Assembly: GCF_028769735.1 (NCBI RefSeq)
Contig: NC_088177.1
Location: 13,022,599 to 13,086,598 of the forward strand
Source: Zonotrichia leucophrys gambelii
Taxonomy: Eukaryota > Chordata > Aves > Passeriformes > Passerellidae
Length of the DNA: 64,000 nucleotides
Reading direction: 5' to 3'
How positions within the stretch are numbered: position 1 is the first letter of the stretch; each line of letters begins with the position of its first letter. The translations under genes and the position numbers were made by a program. Below are positions 42,591 through 53,100 of this stretch, piece after piece. The notes under the pieces are model-generated. The model did no database searches. It was given only the letters and a program-made list of their open reading frames with translations, and was not told the origin of the DNA.

Positions 42591-45500
42591 AACTCCAGCC
42601 CTCAGCTACACTTCTTACTCTGTACTTGGGGGGCCAGTGGCAGCTGGTGAGGAACAGTGGGAATATTGGGAGCATTGGGTCTGTGCTGCAGTATGGTTGC
42701 TCTCCTCTGCTCCCTGGCTAGGGCACAGCAGGACTGACTGCCTCCCCATGCATTTCCTCACCACAGCCACTGCTCAGTCTGAGCTTTGAGGCCCCGTGGG
42801 TCATTCAGGGGTGTATCTGTAGGTTTGGTGTCTGGGGGTGAGGAGTTGTCTCCCAGCTCACAAAAATGACCTGCACTGCTTACCCTTCCATAACCCTGCA
42901 TGTCACCAGTCACAGAAGAGTCTGCCTGGGGCACCTTGCCAGGGATGTGCCTGTAGGTGCCAGCACACCCCTCCAGGCACAGTGACATTCCTCAACAATC
43001 GTACTGTGGGCAGTGTTGCTGAGCAGCACTCAGGGAGCTCCAGACAGCTGAAACTCCAGTGTCTCCTGCTCTTTCTGACCCAGAAAGGGCTGGCAGAGCG
43101 GAGACTTGGCACTATGGACGTCCTGCCACTCTTGCGTGCTCCAGCATGTGCAGTGAGCGCTTTCCCTGTGTGGGGTTATTTCCTTTCCCAAATGCCCTCT
43201 TCCCTGGCTCGTCCTTACATTTCCCACAGTTGTATCTGTTTCTTTTGCATTTTATTCACCCCCTGAAACCAACCCAGGTGGGTGCTTGCAGGAGCAGCCT
43301 GAGGGAGCCCAAGGAAATGCAACTGCATGCAAATTTGAGCTGTGAGATGGTTTGGAAGCAGATGAGATTGGCACCAGCAGCTCCTTTCATTTAGGTGTTG
43401 CATAAGAGAGGCACAGAGGTGAATCACTTGATCCAGCTTTTTCTTCAGAGCTCAGCCCCACTTGTTCCTGGCCAGAAGAACAGGTTTCACCATTTTTGCC
43501 TATTGGCAGCCCTGCCCTTGGTGGCTATGCTGCATGGATGTGCTGTCAGTGCTGTGTCCTGGCCTTCTCAGAGCACTCAGGTGGGCTGCTCTCTCTTCCC
43601 TTGAGAGCCGTTCCTGCTCTTTGCTTCCTCACCTTTCACCAGTCACTAATCCCAGGAGGGCTCTACCTCTTATCCCATGGCAGCTGAGTTTCTTTAAGAG
43701 CTTTTGGGTATTCTTTAAGTGCTTAAGAGCATTGCCACACACCATTTTGAAATCCCCATAAAGTCCAGTTAATTGGATCACCCTTATCTCCATACTCACC
43801 ATTTCCTTGCAAGGAAAAGCCATGCCCTGCATGCTGACTCTTCCCAATGAGATAATTATCTGGGATCTGCTGATTGTGCTCTGCACCATGGTTGCTTTGT
43901 TAAACCTGGCTTTGTGTTTTTAGTTTGATGAGCAATTTAATGCCGGCCAGACATTTTTTGCTGGGAGAGGCAGCTGGTGTGTGGCTCTGTGGTTTCTCTC
44001 TGTCTGGTCCTGATGCCTCATTGGGTGCTCTGGCAACCCAAACTGGGACTGGCATCAGGAGTGATGTTGCTGACAGCAGGACAAGGATTTTTGTGGTGGC
44101 TTTCTTTTTCCCCTAACCAATTCAATTTTCCTTATGAAATAAGTTAAATATGTGCAAACATATTTAAATAGTGCAAACAAAACACAGTGCCTTGCTAGCA
44201 GCGTTTTTAAGATTTAGATCTTTGCATCTGGATTCTCTGAGATTTTCCAGACTTCTTGATTACAAGTAGGATGCATAAAATGTTATCTAAGGGTTTCTCT
44301 GTGCTTTAACACTCGGTGTTCTGTATCAGATGGGGTGTGTTGGTGACCTTGTTTGAACTCAGTGTGATTTGTACGTGAACCACACAGGTCTGCCTGCATC
44401 TGCTCCTTGTGGCTCATCATCCCCAAACGTGTGGGGAGCCACAGTTGTCCTGATGGTGGGTGGGGTCTGGATCCATGCTCAGTGTTCCTAAACTGAGAAT
44501 TTCTGTGGTTTGATGCAGTGCACGTTCTTTTTGAGACTGAGTAAGCCATAGCTAGGGGGTTGCTGCTGGTCTATCTGCTCAAGGAGTGGGTGGGATGCAG
44601 TTTGCTTTGCAGGATGTTGACAGTGGTGTACAACACATTGTTTGCCTGATGCTCGCTGGACTTGGTTTCAGCAAGGAGAGGAAGCTTAGACAAAGAAATG
44701 TCCCAAACAGGAAGGTGCTAGAAAGGGAACAAATGTCAGGCCTTGAGCAGGTAAAAGCAGATGATACCAGGATATCCTCCCAAGTGAAGGAGATGAAGGC
44801 AGAGATAATCAGCCCTGGGCAGGCACCTCTTTGTTCCAGCTCAGCCAGCCCGGGGCTGGGGGGATGGACGGACCATTCTCAGCTGAACACTGCATCTGTG
44901 TTTAAAGTGTGGTGTGTCTGCCTTCAGCAGGAACTGTTTGAGGGGTCAATGGACAAAAGCCAACCCATGGAAGGGGAGAGGCAAGAAGAGCTGCATCCCT
45001 GGGGGATGCTGCTACTCCTGCTCCCTGCTGTCCCCAGGCTCGGCAGGAGCTCAGAGCCCTGCTGTGGGACAGGGCCATGGGGACATCAGTGTCCCAGCTG
45101 TCAGCCCAGACAGCCTGGTGGGTTTATGAGCACACCCACATCCCTGCTGCCACGGCCTGGAGCTGTGCTGGTGCCTCCAGGCTGGAAGCAGTGTTGGTGC
45201 TCCCTGGCTGTGTTTACAGCTGTTTTGGATACATTAACAGCTGTCCTGAGTACATGTAATCACTGCTCACCAGTGTGATGGTTCATCTAAACACCTTCCA
45301 CTTCACTGGCAGAACAGTGCCTCATGAATCCCTTTGCTTTGGGAGCAGGAGGTGTTACTGTGGGAAGACACTTAACTCTTCCCACTCGACTGTGGGAAGA
45401 CACATCAACTCTGTTGGTGTTCCTGCACCCACCTTTTGGCCCTCTTTGTAAAAATAGAGCTCGTGCTGCTTTAGGGGTGCTGTGCCCACGATGCTGATGT

Positions 45501-45880
45501 TGGAGGTGGGCTCCAAGAGAACACGGGGATGCTCATCATTGCTCAGTGTGCAGTGCAGGTGCATCAGACAAGCAGTGGATGCTGCAGGCACCTGGGGTGA
45601 GCTCTGGATGCTGCTGCTGCTGGTGAGCAGTGTAAACAGAAGTGGTGAACCAATTCAAGTAATCCTTTTCCATGCATCTTCCAGCTTCTCATGTGTCTTG
45701 GGATTTTTGAGCCAGAGATGTTTTTGTACTTGAATAGCATTTTCTGGATCTTGCTTCCAGTTTTTCCTCCTACTAATTCCCAATGTTAACTTTACTTTTT
45801 TTTTTTTTTTTTGACCACTCCTTGTCACAATTCTATAAAAGGTCAGCTCTCTCTGTCTTGGTGCCAGGGCATTGCAGCTG

Positions 45881-46000
45881 AGCAGTAACAGCCAGCCTAC
45901 ACTGGAGCTCATCTGCTGTGACCAGAACCTCCCTGGATGCTCATGGTTTAAAAATTGGCTTTGTATTGGTCACTGAGCAGGTTGGTTCATGACCTGTTGC
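45881..46000 (+). repeat. Direct duplication, 120 bp, copy 2
   Basis: Same orientation, 3.4 kb downstream of copy 1. The gap-free match and sharp ends suggest a recent local duplication or a low-copy repeat; no transposon ends or target-site duplications are evident. Confidence 0.9.
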
Positions 46001-46941
46001 TGGGCAGTGCTCAGACTGTCCCCAAGGCAGGTCTGCATTTTGGTGTCCGGTCCTGGCTGCCCACTGTGACCCCAAGGGCACATTTTGCCATGGGTGGCAC
46101 CCCACAGCCCTATGTCTATGGGTGTGAGAGGATGAGGAGGAGCCAGAGTCCTTCCTCTGCCCTGTACCGCAGTGGGGTCCCTGCAGGTGGGGTGAAAAGA
46201 CCAGAACCCTTGGTGCTCATGTGACATTGCATTGGATGTCACTCTTTCTCCAGCCCCGAGGATGGAGTTCCCTGTGGATATGGAGATCCCTGTCTTTAGG
46301 ATGTGTTCCCAGCCTAGTGTGGGACCTCTCTGTCTTGGGGCTACCCTGATCCAGCTCTTCCCATGGATGCCATCAGGCAGGGCACTCTGCTTGGCTGTCA
46401 CCTGATGTGCCTGCTCACAGGCAGTCTGGCACCAGCATCCTGCCTGTAGACCCACCTCAGGACACTGTGTAGGCATTGAAGACACACCTCAGCATTGTTC
46501 AGGGGTCTACACAAGCAGGTTACTGCAGGAGGAGCTGCCAGACTGCCTTGAAGCATGTGCTGGCCTTAGAAATTCCTGTTTGACACCATCTGTGAAGCAG
46601 CTGAATCTCTCATTAGGCAGCTGTGCTCCCCAGCTGTCCTGCAGCAGCAGCCACCACCCTGGTGACAATGCCATTGTCCTTCCACAGCCCTGCCAGCTTG
46701 CCATTCAGCAAGGAGTGGGTTAAACATCCTCCCTCCTCCTTTCTGCAGCATGGATTTGGAAACAGGTTCCCCAGGCTTGGCAGCTGCCCCGCTGAGGATC
46801 ATATGGCGACAGCAGGGAGAAACTCCTAAGCTTGGATCTGCTGCCAGGGCTTTTCAGGGATGCAGCTTCTGCTGGGTTGGTGGCACAGAATGGTGGAGGA
46901 GGTGCTGGGTCTGGCAGTGCATCCAGCACATCCTCAGGTGA

Positions 46942-46975
46942 GGTTAAGGACTCCAGAAGTCTGGAGACCTTAACC
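46942..46975. repeat. 34-bp quasi-palindrome
   Basis: The left arm ggttaaggactccaga pairs with tctggagaccttaacc at 15 of 16 positions (one A-A mismatch), with only two bases (ag) between the arms. Intergenic, no feature nearby. Confidence 0.85.
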
Positions 46976-47611
46976 ATGTATGAGCTGGCATGCTGGATGG
47001 AAGGTGTGTCTCCAGTTTGGTGGGTATGGGATGGAGAATCAGTCCAAATCCTTGCTCAACTGTGCACCAGGACCAGCACACAGGGATATGTTCAGCACAT
47101 AGGGATGTATTCAGCACATGTGGGGACTCCAAGGAGCAAAACCAGTTTGCAAATCAGGTTTCTCCGAGGTGGAAAATCTCTGTCAGAGTGGTGGAAACCG
47201 TGGAGCTGCTTTTGACTTATGGAGTTTGAAATGTGCTGTGCTCACTTCTACAAGTGACAGCCTAATATTTCCAATTTCCCACGACTTGGATGAAAAAGCC
47301 ATTGTTAAAGAGCCATTCATTTAATAAAGTGGGTTTACAGAAAACAAACCAAGCCAAAAAACCCCGACCAATAAAAAAACCCAACAAACCCACACCAAGG
47401 TTTGAATTACTTGGAAAACTGTGGTGTTTCATAAGCACCAGCAGCTGAGTCACAGTGGCTCAGCTCAGCAAGGACAGTGCTGTCTGGGGAGGGAGCCCCT
47501 TTCATTCCACAGTGGCAGGAAGCCAGCTAATCCATGGTGGGATCCACTGAGTGGGATGAGGAGCTTGGGAACCTACTCTCCCTCCCACCCCAGCCTTGTC
47601 CCTGCCACATT

Positions 47612-47736
47612 TTGGGGTCAAGTTAGAAGGGACCACAATAAGTGACCCAGTCCAACCTCCCAGCTCAGGCAGGGTCATCCCAGAGCACACAGCACAGGAT
47701 TGTGTCTGGCAGTGATTTTCCCAACATCCTGGTGGG
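47612..47736 (-). mobile_element. CR1-like fragment, minus strand
   Basis: It reads gttagaagggaccacaataa, cccagtccaacctcccagct, aggcagggtcatcccagagc and acagcacaggattgtgtctg, the reverse of one avian CR1 3' subfamily. Confidence 0.75.
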
Positions 47737-48239
47737 ACACAACCACTTTGGTGACACACAGGAGGAACTGAGGAACGTGGTTTTGTTTCTTGGCTTCAGT
47801 GCTGATCCTAAGGCAGGGGGAAAATGCAATAGTTGGTGTTACATTTCCTGAGTGTAAAATGGGGTAAGAAAACACAGACAGGCATTCCCAAGGCATTCCC
47901 AGAGGTGAAGGCTTCAGCAGCCAAAAGCTGCCTGCCCGTTTTTCCTGCTGCTCCTGAGCAGGGCAGAGGTGAAGGGCGGTGCCTTGAGAGAAGGAAGTAT
48001 AAAAATAGGTTGTTGTTCCCAGCACTGGCTTTTGTCTGCTCCTCTTTACCCTCTGCCTGCATGGATCTCTACCTCACCAGGAACTGGGAGAGAAGGAAGA
48101 AGCCATGAAGCTGCTCCTGGAGCCTGTGCTGGGCACTGAAGGGACCTAAACACTCTGGAGAAACAGTGAGAAATCTTCTCAGCACAAAGGTTTAGCAATG
48201 CCAAGGTGGTTGATGCAGCAACACGTGTCAGCACATATC

Positions 48240-48336
48240 TAGGCCCATAGGAAAAGGCCTCAAACTGTACCTGGGGAGGTTTAGATTGGATATTGGGAAA
48301 AATTCCTTCACTGAAAAGGTGGCCAGGTAACCTCAA
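48240..48336 (+). mobile_element. CR1 internal fragment
   Basis: Short piece with aaaaggcctcaaactgtacc, gaggtttagattggatattg and attccttcactgaaaaggtg; both ends are missing. Confidence 0.75.
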
Positions 48337-48667
48337 AGGGGCAGAGAGGTGGGAAGGTTAAGATTTCTCTGACCAGTTGATGTCTGTAGTCAACTGTGGC
48401 CAGGAATGAGACTTTGGGACATGATGAAAGTGCTCTGAAGGGCACAGATGAGCAGTGGTATCAGTCTGCAAGCCTGAATTGGCTTTTGCAAGCCTGAATC
48501 CCAGTCCCTGGTGGGGTAAAGATGCTGAGCCACAAACACTGGGGAGAGCAAGACCAGAATTGCATTCCTGTGTGTCCTGCAGCATCCCACAGGCTGAGCT
48601 GGGCTCAGCACCTGCACATGTCTTTAAACTGCAATGGCCTGCAGTGGTTTTAAACTGACAGAGAGTA

Positions 48668-48888
48668 GGTTTAAATTGGATTTTGGGACAAAATTCGTCC
48701 CTGTGAGGGTAGTCAGGCCCTGGCACAGGTTGCCCAGAGAAGATGTGGCTGTCCCATCCCTATAGTGTTCCAGCCAGTTTGGACAGGGCTTGGTGCAAAT
48801 AGTGGAAGGTGCCCCTGCCCGTGGCAGAGGGTGGAATGGGATGAGCTTTAAGGTCCTGTCCAACCCAATCCATTATAATGACTGTATG
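48668..48888 (+). mobile_element. CR1 3' fragment
   Basis: Sequence includes ggtttaaattggattttggg, aggccctggcacaggttgcc, cagagaagatgtggctgtcc, ggacagggcttggtgcaaat and gctttaaggtcctgtccaac. It ends about 250 bases before the CpG island begins. Confidence 0.85.
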
Positions 48889-49375
48889 TCAAGGGCAGAA
48901 TGCAGGTCAGAAAGCTGCTCCCTAGGTGGCCACAAGCCTGCTGTCACAAACAGCCCAGGTTTAACGCAGTTATTTAATCCTTTCCGGAGTCCCTGCTCCG
49001 CAGGAGGCTGATGCCCTACCACACATCAAGAGCCATACACGCGGTGGGAGCACTGATGAACTTTACTGACGGTGTTTGGGTGGCGATCTCCCTCCCTTCT
49101 GGAAAACACTGTTTGGCCTTCTCGTCTTGGCGCGCAGGGATGCGCTCGGACACGGACACCGCATCCAGGATGACGCTGGAATGGCAGAGGCTGGGTGCTT
49201 GGGCCCCGTGGGCGGTGCTGGGTGTCCCGGCAGTGGAGGCTGGTGCGGGGTGTGCGGTGCGGGGTGCGGGGGGGCCCGGCCGGGACGGGCTGTGGGTGCA
49301 GGACGGCGGGGGGGGGTGGGGCGCGAACCGTGCACCGCGCGGCCCCGCCCTCGCGTCGGCCCCGCCCCCCCATGT

Positions 49376-49380
49376 CCAAT
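49376..49380 (+). promoter_or_regulatory. CCAAT box 1 (possible NF-Y site)
   Basis: Context tgtCCAATcagcg is a full NF-Y type site, between Sp1-like CCGCCC boxes in the CpG island. Confidence 0.5.
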
Positions 49381-49484
49381 CAGCGCCGCTCCTCCCGGCG
49401 CCCGGCCCCGCCCCTCACCTCCCCGTTGCCATCTCCGCCGCGCGCGAGCGCCCTCGGCCCCACCCCCGCTCGCTCTCGGCCCCG

Positions 49485-49489
49485 CCAAT
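49485..49489 (+). promoter_or_regulatory. CCAAT box 2 (possible NF-Y site)
   Basis: Context ccgCCAATgggaa, about 109 bases after box 1. NF-Y boxes usually sit 60-100 bases before the start of transcription, which would put the start near 49550-49600. Confidence 0.5.
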
Positions 49490-49572
49490 GGGAACGACGG
49501 AGCCGCCCGCGGGGCCCCGCCCCCGCGCGCGCGGGGCTCGCGCCGCTGGCGGGCCCGGCGCGGCCTGCACGT

Positions 49573-49590
49573 CGGCGGCGGCGGCGGCGG
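49573..49590 (+). repeat. (CGG)6 tract 1
   Basis: Six uninterrupted CGG triplets in the predicted 5' UTR, preceded by gt and followed by cgcgcgc. Likely length-variable. Confidence 0.85.
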
Positions 49591-49662
49591 CGCGCGCACG
49601 GAGCCGCGGCGGCGGCGCAGCGGGGCCGCCGCGGGGCTCGGCCGGGACCGCGCATGGCGGAG

Positions 49663-49680
49663 CGGCGGCGGCGGCGGCGG
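49663..49680 (+). repeat. (CGG)6 tract 2
   Basis: Six uninterrupted CGG triplets directly after ATGGCGGAG; in that frame they encode six arginines. They lie 24 bases before the splice donor. Confidence 0.85.
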
Positions 49681-50100
49681 GGCCCGGCAGCGGCGCGGAC
49701 ACAGGTGAGCCCGGGCTGCGGCGGCGGGGCGGGAGCGCCCCGCGGGACCTGTCCAGGTCCTGACGCGGTGGCAGGTGCCGGTGGTTGCCGGCCCGGCCGC
49801 CCCGCACCTGTTGAGGACGGCAGGGGCCGGGCCGCGGCAGAGGTACCGATGCGGGGGCGCAGTGCGGCGCGGAGCGGGGCCCGGCCGTTCCCGGCGGGGG
49901 CGGGCGCCCGGGCGGGCTCCCCCGGGCAGCGGCCGCGGCGGCGTTGGGGCCATTTTGGGGGTGGCGGCACCACGGGAAGTTTGGCCCCGGCCGCCCGAGC
50001 CGGGGGCAGCTCCCCAGCGTCACTGGCCGCTCGTCACGGCAACCCGGGGCCGCGGGGAGCGGAGAGCCGCTGTGCGCGGCAGGCGCTGCCGCGGGGGGTG

Positions 50101-50186
50101 CCTGCCCTTCTCCCGGTGTTCCCTTCTCGCCGTGCTCCTCCGCCCTGCCCTTCTCCCGGTGTTCCCTCCTCGCCGGGCTCCTCCGG
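50101..50186 (+). repeat. Tandem duplication, 43-bp unit, in CpG island
   Basis: Two copies start at 50101 and 50144, each beginning cctgcccttctcccggtgtt. They differ at only a few positions (cccttctcgccgtg against ccctcctcgccggg). The unit is C/T-rich on the plus strand. Confidence 0.85.
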
Positions 50187-53100
50187 CGGCGCCCGGTCCG
50201 GCCGCCCCCGGCACCGCCGCCCGCCCTCTGCAGTGGGGAGGCGGCGCGTCCTTGGAGAGCAGCTCGGGCGTGAAACGCGGCTGCACATCCCAGCGCCTTT
50301 GCTTCCCGGCTGGATAACCCCGCAGAGCCCTTCTCCATCTGTTGCCCTGGCCCCCGGTGGGTTTCCTTGGTCCTTTGGGATTCGGTTGGATCTGTGCTGT
50401 TCTCGGAGCAAAACTGCAGTCGTGATACGTGTGGTTGTGCTTTTCAAAGTCTGGTTTGCTTAAAAAAACAGAGATAAAAGGCTTCCAAAAGGCGCCTGTC
50501 TGGTGCCCGAGGGACACTGCTGGTCTGGGCTGCTCCTGCTCTCTGCCCATCTTCACCTTGCACCTCTCAGGACTCAGGTAGGGAAGCACTGGTCGTGGCA
50601 GAGAGGTCTACAGAGCATTCAGGACTCTGTGCTCAGGCTGGTGAATGCACAGAATTGATGGATAAGCCACCATCAGCCATGCTTGGCCTGGGCGTAAATG
50701 TTTTCTTTTTAATTTTTAAAATTTTATCTCCTTTTTTTGGTGATATATAAAGGAAAAACCAACTTCATGTAATTTTTTAGCATAAACACTATCAGGGTCT
50801 CATTTCTTACTGTTTTTTTTTTTTTTATCCAAGTGGTGGTGAGCTTACTGGAGCTGTTGGGCTCTCCCAGGCTCCCTGCTTGCTCTGTGAGTTATTGTCA
50901 CTCCTGAGAGTGAAGTTGTAGCATTGTTCTTGGAGCTGTTTTATGCTGGAGAGTGGCAGCAGGCCAACCTTCCTGGACGCACAAGATGTTTAGAATAATT
51001 AGTGATGGAATACCCCTTGAAAATAATTGTTTGGGTTTATCTAGCACTCAGTTGTAGCAATATCTACCTCTAAAAATAGGCAGGCCTCTGTGTAATGAGC
51101 CTCGTAGTATAAACAAGTCATATCTTGAATGACTGTTGTTACTTTTGGGATGTCCAAGATAGATGCCTTTGGGGGTTTTGCCAAATCTTCTAACTTTTTT
51201 TTTTCCCTCTGCAGTGAGCTATGTTTCTTGGCCCTTACTCCATGCAGTTGTATGCACTGACCAGAGGCAAGGCTCAGTAACTCTTGCTGTTCAGGGCTGG
51301 CACAGCTGCACAGAGAAGCTTCCCAAGGTTGAGCAGTCCTGGTTTTCCCATGAAATCCATGCTCAGGTGGAGATGGCAAGCAGTGGGCTCTGCCAGGTGA
51401 CTGCATCACTGCTGATGGCACTCTGGGGCACTGCCCATCATGAATTCAGCACAGAGCCCCGTTCATCTGTGCTCTGACTCCACAGGGACAGAGCGGCTCG
51501 GGTGTGATCCTGGTTGTGCTGCTCCTGCCTGGGGTGCCTTCCAAGTGTCTCAGGGTGCAGCTGTGTGAGCACACTGTTCTTGCTGTCAGGAGTCAGGAGC
51601 GAGGGTGGCACGAGGAGTGTTCCCACATTTTGCTGGGTGCTTTGTCAGAGCCCAGGCTCTCACGTGCTTTTTGGGGTGTGTTTTCAGCTGCCAGCTTGCT
51701 GTGTTGCTGACGTTGAGGAGCACTGGCTCCTCAGCTCGAGAGAGAAAAAATAGCCAACTTTTTCAGCAGGAGGAGTGCTTGCTCTGTGTTTTCTGAGAAA
51801 GTACCACTGTGCTCAGTGTTGGGAACAGGAGTGTCTCATAGCTTTGCTCACACTGCTCATGGACCCCAACCCCCTTTGATGCTGCCCCCAGTTATCCAGA
51901 TTTATCTGCTCAGTTAGAAGCTGAGTGCCCTTTTGTGGGTGGACTGTGTTTTGGGAATGGAAGTGCAGTCCCATAAGCCCTCAGTGGCAGGCCTCTGCTT
52001 GCTGTGAGCACAAAGGTCTTCTGGAGAACTTTTAACTAAAAGGGACTTTTTTCTCTTTTAAGAGGTTTAAGTGAGTAAAGCCTAAGTGGCTGGGCTTACC
52101 AGTTCAGACAGTTTGGGACTGGGACCAGGTGAGGCTCTTCCATTCCCTAGCAAACTGATGCCTACACGTGGCAAACCCCAGGCTGCTGCCGGTAGTTGTT
52201 CCCAGTCACCCAGTCAGAGATGCTGGCCAACACTGCTGTGAGAGAGCCCTGGACAGACCCTGAGTGTGCCATGCCCTCTCAGCAGTCCGTGCTGCCAGTG
52301 TCACCTGTGCCCTGAGGAGGTTTTGGGGATGGCAGTGCTGGCTGTGTTTCAGGTGGGGAATGTTCCCCTGGCTGCAATGTTTCCCTGGGCTGGGTGTTGG
52401 TGCCAGGGTGGTTTCAGGTGGGTTGTCCCCAGGTGCCTGCAGTGAGTGCCTTGTTAGGCTCTTGCACTCAAAATCAGGAACCTGAGGGTCTTTGCTTGGA
52501 TGCCTGAGATATCTGCTCTGGTGAAGACAAACCAGAGCTCTTGCTGTTCCTGCAGCTTCTGGAGCTGGTAGGTGCTTGGCACGTTTGAAACTCAAGCCAT
52601 CCAGCTGCTGCAGTGTGGATTTCAGCTTATGTTGAAGTACTGAACATTGAAACTGTATGTTTGGGTTGTATTTATCAGTGGATGCTGTTATGTATGTATC
52701 TTGGTTTGAAAGGAAATACCTTTATAGTAGAAATGCTGCCTGACCAGAAAAAAAAAAAAAAGCCCAAAAAAAACCTTGGTGAAATGATTATGTAAGCAAG
52801 TGAAATGGCATTCTAAAGCAAAAGTTTCTTTCCTGTTTGGAGACAGCGTGGCTGGGTTTTTTTCTCTTTCCTGCTGTTTAACATTTTTTAAATCCTTTTA
52901 GTGAATGTTTTTTGTATGGTAGGTATGAGAAATAGTTGTTTTTGCAATTTAAGTCCTTAAAGAGGTCATCAGCAGGCTGTGGGAGCTAGTAGGAACCAGA
53001 TATGACTATTTGAGGCTGTAGCTGACCAAAGCAGCAGCACATGAGTCCATTTAGGCAATAATAAAGGTAAAAAAATCACCAAAGAAATTAATGTAACTGC

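Larger units (their letters stand above)
39365..49100 (+). other. Intergenic region between SLX9 and the CpG island
   Basis: About 9.7 kb with four CR1 fragments, the 120-bp duplication at 42471/45881 and a quasi-palindrome at 46942. A 230-codon frame at 44586-45278 has no recognisable domain. In human the equivalent interval carries several long non-coding RNAs; none can be recognised from sequence here. Short runs retaining CpGs near 41440-41580 and 42100-42240 stand out from the CpG-poor background. Confidence 0.75.
49560..49704 (+). other. ADARB1: Putative first exon of ADARB1 (5' end estimated)
   Basis: The 3' edge is a strong donor, gacacag|gtgagc at 49704/49705. The 5' edge is a guess from CCAAT spacing. 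The exon includes two (CGG)6 tracts and an ATG at 49654 (moderate context, cgcATGG) opening a 17-codon frame, MAERRRRRRGPAAARTQ, which reaches the donor in phase 0. ADARB1 first exons are non-coding in the common transcripts, so this ATG may be an upstream ORF, a longer N-terminus or meaningless. The next exon is not identifiable here. Gene assignment is by synteny. Confidence 0.45.
49130..50330 (+). promoter_or_regulatory. ADARB1: CpG island promoter, probably of ADARB1
   Basis: About 1.2 kb of extremely GC-rich, CpG-dense DNA with several CCGCCC/GGGCGG Sp1-type boxes (for example around 49344-49370), two CCAAT boxes and no TATA box, in a CpG-poor neighbourhood. A consensus plus-strand splice donor lies inside at 49705. 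Assignment to ADARB1 rests on the human order SLX9/FAM207A then ADARB1 in the same orientation, which is knowledge of synteny and not something the sequence shows. Many open frames on both strands here exist only because stop codons are rare in GC-rich DNA. Confidence 0.7.

Noticed and set aside
44586..45278. 230-codon plus-strand open frame in the intergenic region
   Set aside because: No recognisable domain, no clear promoter or polyadenylation context, and a composition shifting from mixed to Leu/Pro/Gly-rich. Several frames of this length are expected in GC-moderate sequence read in six frames. Transcript data could reverse this.
47999..48108. TATA-like tataaaaatagg with ATG at 48061
   Set aside because: The frame is only about 15 codons of charged residues and no donor or polyadenylation context supports a gene.
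49063..50463. Long overlapping frames on both strands (up to 422 codons) across the CpG island
   Set aside because: Arg/Pro/Ala/Gly-rich translations in several frames at once, caused by scarcity of stop codons in GC-rich DNA.
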